Shown: in pieces, positions 33,444 to 42,140 of the stretch
Numbering within the stretch: the first letter of the stretch is position 1
Layout: every line of letters starts with the position of its first letter
Origin: Actinoplanes sp040639655
Lineage (GTDB): Bacteria; Actinomycetota; Actinomycetes; Mycobacteriales; Micromonosporaceae
Direction: 5' to 3'
Assembly (NCBI RefSeq): GCF_040639655.1
Contig: NZ_JBFAAI010000043.1
Coordinates: 8,703-72,702 of the forward strand
Length of the DNA: 64,000 bases
Program-made: the position numbers and the translations under genes
Notes under the pieces: model-generated
Told to the model about the DNA's origin: nothing
The model's database searches: none
Seen by the model: the letters and a program-made list of their open reading frames with translations, nothing else

Positions 33444-34435
33444 CCGCGGTGGCGGAGGCCAGGATCAGGAGACGGGTGCTGCCGGCGCCGGTGACCGGGC
33501 AGGAGTTCGTCCTGGTCGGCGTGATCGTCGCGCTGTGGGCCGCGCTCGCGATCAGCACACCCGCGTTCCTGACGGCCGGGTCGATCCAGCCGCTGCTGGT
33601 GGCGACGGCCCCGGTCGCGCTGGTCGGGGTGGCCATGACCATCGTGATCATCACGGGTGGCATCGACGTCTCGGTCGGTGGCGCGATCATGGTGTGTTCG
33701 GTGCTGACCGCGAAGGCGCTGGTCGGCCCGGAGGTCAGCCTCGGCGTCGCGGTGCTGCTGTCGGTCGCGGCCGGAGGTCTGCTCGGCCTGGTCAACGGCG
33801 TGCTCATCGCGTACGGCCGGGTGCACGCGATCATCATCACCTTCGGTACGGCGAACCTGTTCATGTTCCTGGGCCTGCAGATCTTCGGCTCCGGCACGGT
33901 GAACGGCATCCCCGGCACGCTGGCGTTCTTCGGGCGCGGCCCGGACGGCCGCACCCTCGGGATTCCGCACGCCTTCCTGATCACCCTGCTGATCACCGCG
34001 GCGGCGTGGTGGTACCTGCGGCACACCGCGGGCGGCCGGCACTTCTTCGCGATCGGCGGCGACCCGCAGGCGGCCCGTCTGGCGGGCGTGCGGGTGCAGC
34101 GGCGCGTCCTGCTCGCCTATGTGCTGACCGGCCTGCTGGTCGGACTGGCCTCCTGTTTCGTGATCGCGCAGGGCACCTCGACGCTTGATCAGTCGGTCGG
34201 TGCCGGCAAGGAGCTGGCGGTGATCGCGGCGGTCGTCATCGGCGGCACCTCGATCATGGGCGGTCGTGGCTCGGTGCTCGGCACCCTGCTCGGCGCGCTG
34301 CTGGTGCAGTCGGTGGCGTCCGGCGTCACCCAGCTGGGCTGGCGTTCGCAGCTGTCCGACCTGTTCGTCGGCATCTTCATCATCGTGGCGGTCGGTGCCG
34401 ACCTGCTGCGTGCCCGCGCCAGGAGGAACCGATGA
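33440..34435 (+). CDS. rhaP: Sugar ABC transporter permease (RhaP-like)
   Basis: A 331-aa membrane protein of the BPD_transp_2 class with about eight to ten helices. Visible family motifs are VIITGGIDVSVGG (after the second or third helix), FGTANLFMFLGLQIF and VIGGTSIMGGRGSVLGTLLGAL. The start overlaps the ATPase stop by 4 nt (ATGA). It forms a heterodimeric channel with the next permease. Confidence 0.93.
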   Translation: MTAVAEARIRRRVLPAPVTGQEFVLVGVIVALWAALAISTPAFLTAGSIQPLLVATAPVALVGVAMTIVIITGGIDVSVGGAIMVCSVLTAKALVGPEVSLGVAVLLSVAAGGLLGLVNGVLIAYGRVHAIIITFGTANLFMFLGLQIFGSGTVNGIPGTLAFFGRGPDGRTLGIPHAFLITLLITAAAWWYLRHTAGGRHFFAIGGDPQAARLAGVRVQRRVLLAYVLTGLLVGLASCFVIAQGTSTLDQSVGAGKELAVIAAVVIGGTSIMGGRGSVLGTLLGALLVQSVASGVTQLGWRSQLSDLFVGIFIIVAVGADLLRARARRNR

Positions 34436-35499
34436 CCGCGGCGACCGTGCAGGCCCCGGCTGAGAGCCCGGCCGCGAAGATCCTCAGAGTCCTGCTCACC
34501 CAGCGGATCGCCCTGCTCGCGGTACTGATCGTCGTCGTGGTCGTGACGTTCTTCGTCAACGACGCCGGTGGCTATCTGACCGCGCCGTACGACTTCGACT
34601 ACATGTCGGCGAGCCTGATCAACGCGATCCCGCTGGCCATGCTCGGCCTCGCGGAGCTGCTGGTGATCCTCTCCGGGCGGGGCGGTATCGACCTGAGCGT
34701 CGGCGCGATCGTGAGCCTGGCCGGAATGGTTTTCGGCTTCGCGTACGGCGAATGGGGCTGGCCGCTCTGGCTGGCGATCCTGGCGACGGCGGGGTTCGGC
34801 GCGCTGCTCGGCGCGGTCAACGGCTTCCTCGTCTCGTACATCGGCTTCCCGGCTCTGATCGCGACCCTGGCGACGTTCTACGCGTACAAATCGCTGGCGA
34901 TCGTGATCAACAACCAGCAGCCGATCAGCACGAAACCGATCCAGGAGCTGTTCTCCCTGAGCAAGTCGGTGGAGCTGCCGCTGTTCGGCCAGTACGTGCC
35001 CGACGTACCGCTCGGGATCTTCACCTTCCTGCTGCCCACCGTGGTGGCGGTCTGGCTGCTGCTGGCCCGCACCTCGTACGGGCGGCGCCTCTACGCGATC
35101 GGCACCAACGACGTCGCCGCTCGCTGGGCCGGCCTGCCGGTCCGGGACACGCGCTTCAAGGCGTACGTCTACGCGGGTCTCATCTCCGGCCTGGTGGCCG
35201 TGGTGACCGTGGGCCAGTTCGCCTCGGCCCGTCCGGACGCGGGTGTCTCCGGCAACGGCATGGCCCTGCCCGCGATCACCATCGCCGTCCTCGGCGGGGT
35301 GGCGATCACCGGCGGTATCGGCCGGGTCGCCGGGGTCGTGCTCGCCACTCTGCTCATCGTCTGGCTCAACGCCGGCATCCTGCTCGCCTTCGTCGGCAAC
35401 GAGGGCTCGCAGTACCAGCTCCTCGCCCTCGGCGCGGTGCTGGTGTTCGCCGCGCTGCTGAACGGGCTCACCAACCGCAAGTACGGAGGCTCACAATGA
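34432..35499 (+). CDS. rhaQ: Sugar ABC transporter permease (RhaQ-like)
   Basis: A 355-aa BPD_transp_2 permease. Motifs: VILSGRGGIDLSVGAIVSLAGM, FPALIATLATFYAYKSLAIV and VLGGVAITGGIGRVAGVVLAT. Overlaps the previous gene by 4 nt and the isomerase gene by 4 nt, so expression is tightly coupled. Confidence 0.93.
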   Translation: MTAATVQAPAESPAAKILRVLLTQRIALLAVLIVVVVVTFFVNDAGGYLTAPYDFDYMSASLINAIPLAMLGLAELLVILSGRGGIDLSVGAIVSLAGMVFGFAYGEWGWPLWLAILATAGFGALLGAVNGFLVSYIGFPALIATLATFYAYKSLAIVINNQQPISTKPIQELFSLSKSVELPLFGQYVPDVPLGIFTFLLPTVVAVWLLLARTSYGRRLYAIGTNDVAARWAGLPVRDTRFKAYVYAGLISGLVAVVTVGQFASARPDAGVSGNGMALPAITIAVLGGVAITGGIGRVAGVVLATLLIVWLNAGILLAFVGNEGSQYQLLALGAVLVFAALLNGLTNRKYGGSQ

Positions 35500-36650
35500 C
35501 CAACCTCGACGGACTCGACGGCTTCACGATCGAGGTCCCGAGCTGGGCGTACGGGAATTCGGGAACCCGGTTCAAGGTCTTCACCCGTCCCGGCGGGCCG
35601 CGGAACCCGTACGAGAAGCTGTCGGACGCGGCGCAGGTGAACAGCCTGACCGGGCTGGCCAACCGGGTGTCGCTGCACATCCCGTGGGACCTCGTCGACG
35701 ACTGGAGCGACCTGAAGGCGCACGCCGACAAGCTCGGCGTGCGGATCGGCGCGATCAACTCGAACGTGTTCCAGGACGACGACTACCGGCTCGGTTCGCT
35801 GTGCAACCCGGATCCGGCGATCCGCCGCAAGGCGATCGACCACCACAAGCAGTGCCTGGACGTGATGCGGCAGACCGGCTCGACGGACCTGAAGATCTGG
35901 CTGCCGGACGGCCTGAACTACGCCGGGCAGGACTCGCTGCGCGGCCGGCAGGACCGGCTGGCCGAGTCGCTGCGGGAGATCTACGACGCCTCCGACGACA
36001 ACCATCGGATCCTGCTGGAGTACAAGTTCTTCGAGCCGTACTTCTACAGCACCGACATCCCGGACTGGGGCACCTCGCTGCTGCACTGCCTGGCGCTGGG
36101 CGAGCGGGCGACCGTGGTGCTGGACACCGGTCACCACGCGCCGGGCACCAACATCGAGTTCATCGTGATGCAGCTGATCCGGCAGAAAAAGCTGGGCGCC
36201 TTCGACTTCAACTCGCGCTACTACGCCGACGACGATCTGATCGTGGGCTCGGCCGACCCGTTCCAGCTGTTCCGGATCATGTCGGAGATCGTGGCGGCGG
36301 ACGCGCACCGGCCCGGGTCGGGCGTCAACTTCATGCTCGACCAGTGCCACAACATCGAGGAGAAGATCCCGGGTCAGATCATTTCGGTGCTCAACGTGGA
36401 ACAGGCCCTGGCGAAGGCGCTGCAGGTGGACCGCGCGGCGCTGGCCACCGCGCAGCGCGAGGGTGACGTGCTCGGCGCGCACCGGGTGCTGATGGACGCC
36501 TACGAGACCGACGTGCGGACGGCTCTCGCGGACCGGCGCGAGGAACGGGGGCTGCCGCGCGATCCGCTCAAGGCCTTCCAGGCTTCCGGGTACGCACAAA
36601 CGGTCGCCGCCGAGCGCGTCGGCGGGACCCAGGCGAGCTGGGGCGCCTGA
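35496..36650 (+). CDS. rhaI: L-rhamnose isomerase (TIM barrel, actinobacterial/rhizobial type)
   Basis: A 384-aa xylose-isomerase-like TIM-barrel protein. It would convert L-rhamnose to L-rhamnulose. Likely metal ligands are Glu175 in LLEYKFFEP, Asp210/His213 in DTGHHAPG, and the DQCHNIEEKI segment. The sequence follows the RhaI type first seen in Pseudomonas stutzeri and Rhizobium, not E. coli RhaA. It is the last gene of the importer operon. No rhamnulose kinase, aldolase or dehydrogenase gene follows, so the rest of the pathway must be elsewhere. Confidence 0.9.
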   Translation: MTNLDGLDGFTIEVPSWAYGNSGTRFKVFTRPGGPRNPYEKLSDAAQVNSLTGLANRVSLHIPWDLVDDWSDLKAHADKLGVRIGAINSNVFQDDDYRLGSLCNPDPAIRRKAIDHHKQCLDVMRQTGSTDLKIWLPDGLNYAGQDSLRGRQDRLAESLREIYDASDDNHRILLEYKFFEPYFYSTDIPDWGTSLLHCLALGERATVVLDTGHHAPGTNIEFIVMQLIRQKKLGAFDFNSRYYADDDLIVGSADPFQLFRIMSEIVAADAHRPGSGVNFMLDQCHNIEEKIPGQIISVLNVEQALAKALQVDRAALATAQREGDVLGAHRVLMDAYETDVRTALADRREERGLPRDPLKAFQASGYAQTVAAERVGGTQASWGA

Positions 36651-36652
36651 CC

Positions 36653-36666
36653 GTTTCGGCGGAAAC
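36653..36666. terminator. Weak hairpin after the isomerase gene
   Basis: GTTTC (36653-36657) pairs with GAAAC (36662-36666) around a 4-nt loop, 2 nt after the stop. The stem is short, so this could also be an operator; it is only tentatively a terminator. Confidence 0.35.
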
Positions 36667-36704
36667 CCGCTCGGACCGTGCCCGTCCGGGCGCACCATGA
36701 GCGA

Positions 36705-37130
36705 ATGGGGACCACCACCGCACCGGAGGATCAGGCCCGGCTGGCCGGGGTCCGGGCCCGGCTCGCCGATCTCGTCGAGGAGGACCCGTCGCCGGCCGAA
36801 CTGGCCCTGGTGCTCCGGCTGCTGCGCTCGTTCGCCGCACGGGTCCCTCCCGCGGCGGACGAGCTGGTGCAGCTGCTGCACGAGGGCGACCCGACCCCGG
36901 TACGGGATCACGCGCACAGCCTGAAGGGGTCGGCCGCGAACATCGGCGCCGGTACCCTGGCCGCCCTCTGCGGTCAGGTCGAGGACCAGGCGCGCGCCGG
37001 CCGGATCACCGCTCCGGGCCCGACCGGCGACCGGCTGCGCGCCGAGGTGGACGGCGCGCTGCGGGCCGTCCACCTGCTCACCGGCGAGTACGAGCGGATC
37101 GCCGGAGGGCCGGTGGTCAGGCGGCGGTGA
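36705..37130 (+). CDS. Histidine phosphotransfer (Hpt) domain protein
   Basis: A 141-aa all-helical protein. The phospho-acceptor is His71 in VRDHAHSLKGSAANIG, the classic Hpt motif. It would pass phosphoryl groups between a hybrid kinase and a response regulator. The hybrid kinase at 40165 and REC-HD protein at 37117 are possible partners. ATG 36705 is chosen; GTG 36678 is also in frame. Its 3' end overlaps the convergent REC-HD gene by 14 nt, so antisense effects are possible. Confidence 0.87.
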   Translation: MGTTTAPEDQARLAGVRARLADLVEEDPSPAELALVLRLLRSFAARVPPAADELVQLLHEGDPTPVRDHAHSLKGSAANIGAGTLAALCGQVEDQARAGRITAPGPTGDRLRAEVDGALRAVHLLTGEYERIAGGPVVRRR

Positions 37131-38280
37131 GCACCGGTTCGACCAGGCCCACCATGCGCGAGAAGTTGTTCAGCCGGTCGAGCATCACGTCGGTCACGAC
37201 CGTACCGCTGCCGATCAGCACCAGGCCGTTCTGCGCCATGACGTCCTGGGCCAGACGCATCCCGACCTGCAGGTCGGCAAGCGCGTAGGCCTGCGTGGCG
37301 GTCGAGCCGGTCTCGACGCCCTTGAGCTGGCGCAGTGCGACGAGCACGTGCGGGGCGCAGCTGCCGGCCCGGGTGATGGCGGTGATGGCGGTGGAGGCGG
37401 TGTTGGTGCGGGACTCCGCGGTCACGTACTCGATCGCCGTCCGGACCACGCTGATCGCGCCCTCGGCCAGTGGTGACCAGCCGCCCGCCGGCGGTGCCTC
37501 CCCGGCCAGACCGCGGATGGTGGCGACCACGTCCTCGAGCATCGGGATGTCCTTGATCAGCGGCAGCACCATCTTCGGCATCCCGTTGACCGTGGCCTGC
37601 TCGTCGGCCGAGAGGGGGTCGCCCTCACACAGTTTCCGCATCACCTCGGCCGGCACGGTGACCGCACCGACCTGCGACGCCATCGCCGCGACCTCGATCT
37701 CCCACAGTCCGTCCAGTTCGAGCGCGTGGACGAGCTCGGCGACCAGGGAACGGATCCGCCCGGCCCGGGCGAAGCCCTGCGGGCTGGACAGCTCCAGGAG
37801 CCCGAAGATGGCCTGCACGCTGGTCTTGAGGGTGGTGTCGAGTTTCGTGCGCTCGGCCATCGAGTGCTCATGCTTGGAGACGGCCTGCTTGACGGTCTGG
37901 ATGATGTCGTCGCGTCGCGCCGGCTTCGGCAGGTAACGGTAGACACCACCGGAGTTGATGGCCGCGATGGCGGTGTTCATATCGCCGTGGGCGGTGTGCA
38001 GGATACGCATCACCTCCGGGTATTCCATCTGGATGCGGCCCAGCAGCTCGACACCGTTCATGCCGGGCATGATCATGTCGGTGATGACCGCGGCGACCGG
38101 GCCGTTCGAGGCCAGCAGCCGCAGTGCCTGCTCACCGTCGCCGGCGACCAGCAGGCGGTGATCGCGGCCCAGCTGCAGGGAGAGCGTCGCGATGGTGCTG
38201 TCGTCGTCGACGAGCAGCAGGATGGGCTTGCCGCTGTTGCGGGTGTCGGCATCGCCCGACCGGTACAGCTCGGTCCGCAT
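37117..38280 (-). CDS. Response regulator with degenerate HD-GYP/HDOD-like output domain
   Basis: A 387-aa protein. The receiver domain (about residues 18-140) has VDDD, the phospho-acceptor Asp68 in ITDMIMP and Lys in YLPKPA. The C-terminal region (about 155-385) follows the helical layout of HD-type regulator domains (MASQVGAVTVPAEVMRKL), but the expected HD pair is replaced by SQ. It is therefore unlikely to be an active phosphodiesterase and may bind a partner instead. Convergent with the Hpt gene and divergent from a GAF kinase gene. Confidence 0.85.
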   Translation of the reverse strand: MRTELYRSGDADTRNSGKPILLLVDDDSTIATLSLQLGRDHRLLVAGDGEQALRLLASNGPVAAVITDMIMPGMNGVELLGRIQMEYPEVMRILHTAHGDMNTAIAAINSGGVYRYLPKPARRDDIIQTVKQAVSKHEHSMAERTKLDTTLKTSVQAIFGLLELSSPQGFARAGRIRSLVAELVHALELDGLWEIEVAAMASQVGAVTVPAEVMRKLCEGDPLSADEQATVNGMPKMVLPLIKDIPMLEDVVATIRGLAGEAPPAGGWSPLAEGAISVVRTAIEYVTAESRTNTASTAITAITRAGSCAPHVLVALRQLKGVETGSTATQAYALADLQVGMRLAQDVMAQNGLVLIGSGTVVTDVMLDRLNNFSRMVGLVEPVLTAA

Positions 38281-38465
38281 GTGGGTCTCCTTCGACTGAC
38301 CGGCCTTCGGGGTTACGTGGCTCCCTATCGCCGGACCTGGCCGACGGCTGAGGTTTGGACCGGCGGGTATTTATCCGCGGCCGACTCCTCAAGACGGAAC
38401 CGCGAACGGCCGAAAGGAGGAGTCGCGGCGGAGAACTCCGTCTCGTCTGAGGAACGGATGCAACT

Positions 38466-39650
38466 GTGAGCGCAGTAGGGGAAGACGCCCGCCTCATGGC
38501 GGTGCACAGCTATCACCTGCTCGACGCCCCACGCCCGGTCGTGCTCGACGAGCTGACCCGGCTGGCCGGTGCCGTCCTCGGTACGCCCATGGCCACGGTC
38601 GCCCTGATCGGCGCCGACCGGGAGTGGTTCGCCGGCAAGACCGGGATGCCCGGTGACGGCGGACCGCGGGCCACCTCCTTCTCCGGGCGGGTGGTCGACT
38701 CCCTCGAGCCGCTGGTCGTCGAGGACACCCTCACCGAGCCGCGCTACCGCACGTGGGGCAGTGTGCTGGGCACACCCAACATCCGGTTCTTCGCCGGGGT
38801 GCCGCTGGTCGACGAGGACGGGCACACGATCGGCGGCATGTGTGTGCTCGACGACAAGCCGGGCGCGGCCGGGGACCGGCAGCTGGACCTGCTGCGGGCG
38901 ATGGCCGGGCAGGCCGCCGGCCACCTGGCGGCGCTGCGTGACCGGCAGCTGCTGGCCGAGGTCGGTGACGAGCTGTCCCGGGCGATCAGCCGGGAGGAAG
39001 ACTTCGTCGCGACCGTGTCGCACGAGTTGCGTACCCCGGTCACCACCATCCAGGGCTATCTGGAGCTGCTTGTCGACAACGAGGAGCTGGCGCCGTACCG
39101 CCGGCTGATCAAGCCGATCCAGCGCAACGGTGAACGTCTGGTGCGGATGGTCGACCACCTGCTGGCGGGCACCCGCCCGGCCGGCTCGCCGCTGCCACTG
39201 CTGCGGGCCAGCACCGACCTGATCGCGGTGGCCGAGGCGGCGATGGCGTCGTGCCGCGGTCAGGCCGCACAGCGCGAGGTGCCGGTGGTGATCGAGGCGG
39301 GGCCCGGCCCGTTCGCGGTGCCGGGCGACTTCACCCGGCTGAGCCAGGCAGCGGAGCATCTCGTACGCAATGCCGTGATCTTCAGTGCCGAGGGGCAGAC
39401 CGTGACCATCCGGGTGAGCGGGGGCACCCTCGAGGTCGCCGACGCGGGAGCGGGTATCCCGGCCGACGAACTGCCGCACGTCGTCGAGCGGTTCTACCGC
39501 GGCCGTTACGCCCGCGACGAGGCCGTTCCCGGGGTGGGCCTGGGCCTGAGCATCGCCGACCGGATCATGCGCGCGCACGACGGCGTACTCACCGTGCGGT
39601 CCGCCGGGCCGGGCCGCGGGACCGTCGCGAGGATGACCGTCCCGAAGTGA
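38466..39650 (+). CDS. GAF-domain sensor histidine kinase
   Basis: A 394-aa soluble kinase. GAF domain (about residues 20-160; FFAGVPLVDEDGHTIGGMCVLDD), HisKA with His186 in TVSHELRTPVTTI, and HATPase with N box (EHLVRNAVIF), G1 (DAGAGIP) and G2 (GVGLGLSIA). The start is GTG 38466. It lies between a REC-HD gene (divergent) and an anti-sigma-type ATPase gene (convergent) and has no dedicated response regulator next to it, so the REC-HD protein is a candidate partner. Confidence 0.9.
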   Translation: MSAVGEDARLMAVHSYHLLDAPRPVVLDELTRLAGAVLGTPMATVALIGADREWFAGKTGMPGDGGPRATSFSGRVVDSLEPLVVEDTLTEPRYRTWGSVLGTPNIRFFAGVPLVDEDGHTIGGMCVLDDKPGAAGDRQLDLLRAMAGQAAGHLAALRDRQLLAEVGDELSRAISREEDFVATVSHELRTPVTTIQGYLELLVDNEELAPYRRLIKPIQRNGERLVRMVDHLLAGTRPAGSPLPLLRASTDLIAVAEAAMASCRGQAAQREVPVVIEAGPGPFAVPGDFTRLSQAAEHLVRNAVIFSAEGQTVTIRVSGGTLEVADAGAGIPADELPHVVERFYRGRYARDEAVPGVGLGLSIADRIMRAHDGVLTVRSAGPGRGTVARMTVPK

Positions 39651-39661
39651 TCATTCGCCGC

Positions 39662-40066
39662 TCAGCACCGGACCGGCCCTGGTTCTCCGTCTGACCCGGT
39701 CAGCTCGACCCGGACGCGCTTGCCGCCCTGGTAGTTCTCCACGCTCCAGCCGGCCGACAGGGCCTCGATCAGGGCGATCCCCCGGCCGCCGATACCGTCC
39801 GGGTCACGCCGCCGGGGCACCACCGAGGAGCCGTCGGCGACGGACACGATCACCCGGTCGCCGTGTGCCTCCAGTTGCAGGGAGACACAGCCGCCGCCGT
39901 GCCGGACGGCGTTGGTGACCAGTTCACTGACCACGACGGAAGCCGCGTCGAGCCAGTCGGCATCGTGGAAGCCCCAGCCCTCCAGGACCGCGGTCACGGC
40001 CCGGCGGGCGGCAGCGGGGGCACCACGGTCCAGAGGGACGTCCAGGTGGGCGGTGAGCTCACTCAT
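39662..40066 (-). CDS. RsbW/SpoIIAB-type ATP-binding anti-sigma factor-like protein
   Basis: A 134-aa GHKL ATPase domain. The N box is VVVSELVTNAVRHGGG, the G1 region VADGSSVVP and the G2 region GGRGIALIEALS. Proteins of this type bind sigma factors or their antagonists and phosphorylate a Ser/Thr. The ATG 40066 gives the usual compact size. It might work with the PP2C phosphatase at 174-1379 or another one; no sigma factor gene is near. Confidence 0.85.
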   Translation of the reverse strand: MSELTAHLDVPLDRGAPAAARRAVTAVLEGWGFHDADWLDAASVVVSELVTNAVRHGGGCVSLQLEAHGDRVIVSVADGSSVVPRRRDPDGIGGRGIALIEALSAGWSVENYQGGKRVRVELTGSDGEPGPVRC

Positions 40067-40144
40067 GTCAAACCCCGAAAGTCGCCTGCGTGCCGACGCA
40101 CAGTACCCGGCTTCCACCAGCGACGAAACCTCTGCCGCATTTAT

Positions 40145-40150
40145 TATGAT
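40145..40150 (+). promoter_or_regulatory. Possible -10 element before the hybrid kinase/pfl operon
   Basis: TATGAT lies 15 nt before the start codon in an AT-rich patch (40140-40153). No good -35 element is seen, so this promoter may need an activator. Confidence 0.4.
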
Positions 40151-40164
40151 TTAGGGTTGTACGC

Positions 40165-42132
40165 ATGGCATCGGTGCTGGTGGTCGAGGACAACCCGGAA
40201 CATCAGGCGGTGATCGCCGAGGTGGTCCGCCGGCTCGGCCACCGGGCCACCCTGGCCGGGGACGGCCGCGAGGGTCTGGCCGCCGCCGTGGCCGAGCCTC
40301 CCGACCTGGTCGTCGCCGACGTGGACATGCCACACCTCGACGGCATCCGGATGTGCCGCGCGCTGCGCGAGCACCCGGCCACCGCCACCGTGCCGGTCGT
40401 GCTGATCACCGCCTACCTGCCACCCGGCGACACCACCCTGGCCGAGGCCGAGGCCGACGCGGTGGTGCCCAAACCGTTCAGCGTCAGGGAGCTCAGCGAA
40501 ACCCTGCGGACCTGCCTGGAATCGCCGCCGCCCCGGCACGACCCGGCCTTCACCGAGGCGCTGCTGCGCAGCCTCGACGCCGGAGTCGTCGCCTGCGACC
40601 TGGACGGCCGGCTCGTGGTGATCAACCAGGCGGTCCGGGACTTCTTCGGCGACGAGAGCCTCGGCGTGCCGGCCCGCGACTGGGCCGAGCGGTTCGGGCT
40701 GCGCCGCCACGACGGCAGCCCGCTCCCACCCGACGAGGTGGCGCTCTACCGGGCCCTCGGCGGCGAGGAGATCCGGCACGACGGCGTGCTCGCCCACGAC
40801 CGGCAGAACCGGCGCCGCTGGTTCGCGATCAACGCCCGGCCGGTCCGCGACGCCGGCGGCAACATCCTCGGCGCGGTCGCGGCGGTGCACGACGTCACGG
40901 CCGAACACCACCAGCACCAATACGAGCGGTGCAAGACCGAGGTGCTCAAGGCGCTGATCCACGCACCGGACACCGACCGGGCCGGTACCGAGGTGCTGCG
41001 GGCCATCTCGGCCGAACTGGGCTGGCCGTACCTGCGGTTGTGGCTGGTGGACCCGGTCACCCACCGGCTGCGGCCGGCCGCCACCCACCTCGCCGAGGGC
41101 GCGCCGACCGTACAGCTGCCTCCGGTCCTGGATCGTGGTGAGGGCCTGGCCGGAACCTGCTGGGAGACCGGCGAGCCGCTCTGGGTGCCGGACCTGCGGG
41201 CCCCGGACGTGCCCGTGATGATCGAGGCCGAGCACTACCGGGCCGCGGTGGCCGTGCCGGTACGCAGCGCCGACAACGTGATCGGCGTGCTCAGCGTCCT
41301 GACCGTCGAGCACCAGGAACCCGACCCGGGCCTGACCGTGCTGCTCAGCGGCATCGCCGCATACATCGGCGGCTACCTGGAGCGGCGCCGGGCCGAGGAA
41401 CTGGCCCACCAGCTGGCGGCCAGCATCGGTGAGTACATCGCGCTGGTCGGCCACGAGCTGCGCACCCCGCTCACCTCGATCGGCACCTACACCGACCTGA
41501 TCGCCGAGGAGGCCGACGACACCACCGTCGGCGAGGTCCGCGAACTGCTCGGGGTGATCGAGCGCAACAACGCCCGGCTGCGTTCGCTCGTCGAACGGCT
41601 GCTCGACCTGTCCGCGCTGGAGGCCGGCCACGCCCAGCTCACCATCGGCGACGTGGATCTGGCCGCGATCGTCATCGAGGCGCTGCCGGACGCGCCGATC
41701 CGTACCGACCTGCCGGACCGCCTCATCGTCCGGGGCGACCGGGCCCGGCTGCGGCAGGTCGCCGAGAACCTGATCGGCAACGCGGTCAAGTACAGCCCCG
41801 AGGGCGCGACCGTGCACGTGACCCTGACCGCCGACGACGACGCCGCGGTCCTGACGGTCAGCGACGCCGGCATCGGCATCCCGGCCGCGGAACGCGACCG
41901 GCTGTTCGCCCGCCTGTACCGGGCCACCAACGCGCGGCACAGCGGCATCCCGGGCGCCGGGCTCGGGCTGGCGCTCAGCCGCACCATCGTCGAGCTGCAT
42001 CGCGGTGCCATCACGCTGAGCGGCAACGAAGGCGGCGGGACGGTGGCCACGGTCCGGCTGCCCCGCCGGACCGGGACTTCCGGCCCTGCCCGCCCGGGCA
42101 CCCTCGACGAGACGCTGGGAGGGAACCACTAG
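40165..42132 (+). CDS. Hybrid REC-PAS-GAF sensor histidine kinase
   Basis: A 655-aa soluble protein. Receiver (residues 1-120, phospho-acceptor Asp52 in VADVDMP), PAS (about 125-250), GAF (about 265-410), HisKA with His430 in LVGHELRTPLTSI and HATPase to the end. The PAS-GAF-kinase part is paralogous to the kinase at 6031-7656, whose receiver is a separate gene. The TAG stop overlaps the AGGAGG of the following pyruvate formate-lyase gene, which starts 8 nt later. This suggests that kinase and enzyme share a transcript and may be coupled in translation. Confidence 0.92.
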   Translation: MASVLVVEDNPEHQAVIAEVVRRLGHRATLAGDGREGLAAAVAEPPDLVVADVDMPHLDGIRMCRALREHPATATVPVVLITAYLPPGDTTLAEAEADAVVPKPFSVRELSETLRTCLESPPPRHDPAFTEALLRSLDAGVVACDLDGRLVVINQAVRDFFGDESLGVPARDWAERFGLRRHDGSPLPPDEVALYRALGGEEIRHDGVLAHDRQNRRRWFAINARPVRDAGGNILGAVAAVHDVTAEHHQHQYERCKTEVLKALIHAPDTDRAGTEVLRAISAELGWPYLRLWLVDPVTHRLRPAATHLAEGAPTVQLPPVLDRGEGLAGTCWETGEPLWVPDLRAPDVPVMIEAEHYRAAVAVPVRSADNVIGVLSVLTVEHQEPDPGLTVLLSGIAAYIGGYLERRRAEELAHQLAASIGEYIALVGHELRTPLTSIGTYTDLIAEEADDTTVGEVRELLGVIERNNARLRSLVERLLDLSALEAGHAQLTIGDVDLAAIVIEALPDAPIRTDLPDRLIVRGDRARLRQVAENLIGNAVKYSPEGATVHVTLTADDDAAVLTVSDAGIGIPAAERDRLFARLYRATNARHSGIPGAGLGLALSRTIVELHRGAITLSGNEGGGTVATVRLPRRTGTSGPARPGTLDETLGGNH

Positions 42133-42140
42133 GAGGGGTC

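Noticed and set aside
38355..38385. Stress sigma-factor promoter (GTTT...GGGTAT) before the GAF kinase
   Set aside because: Both elements are present but only about 8 nt apart, too close for the 14-16-nt spacing required.
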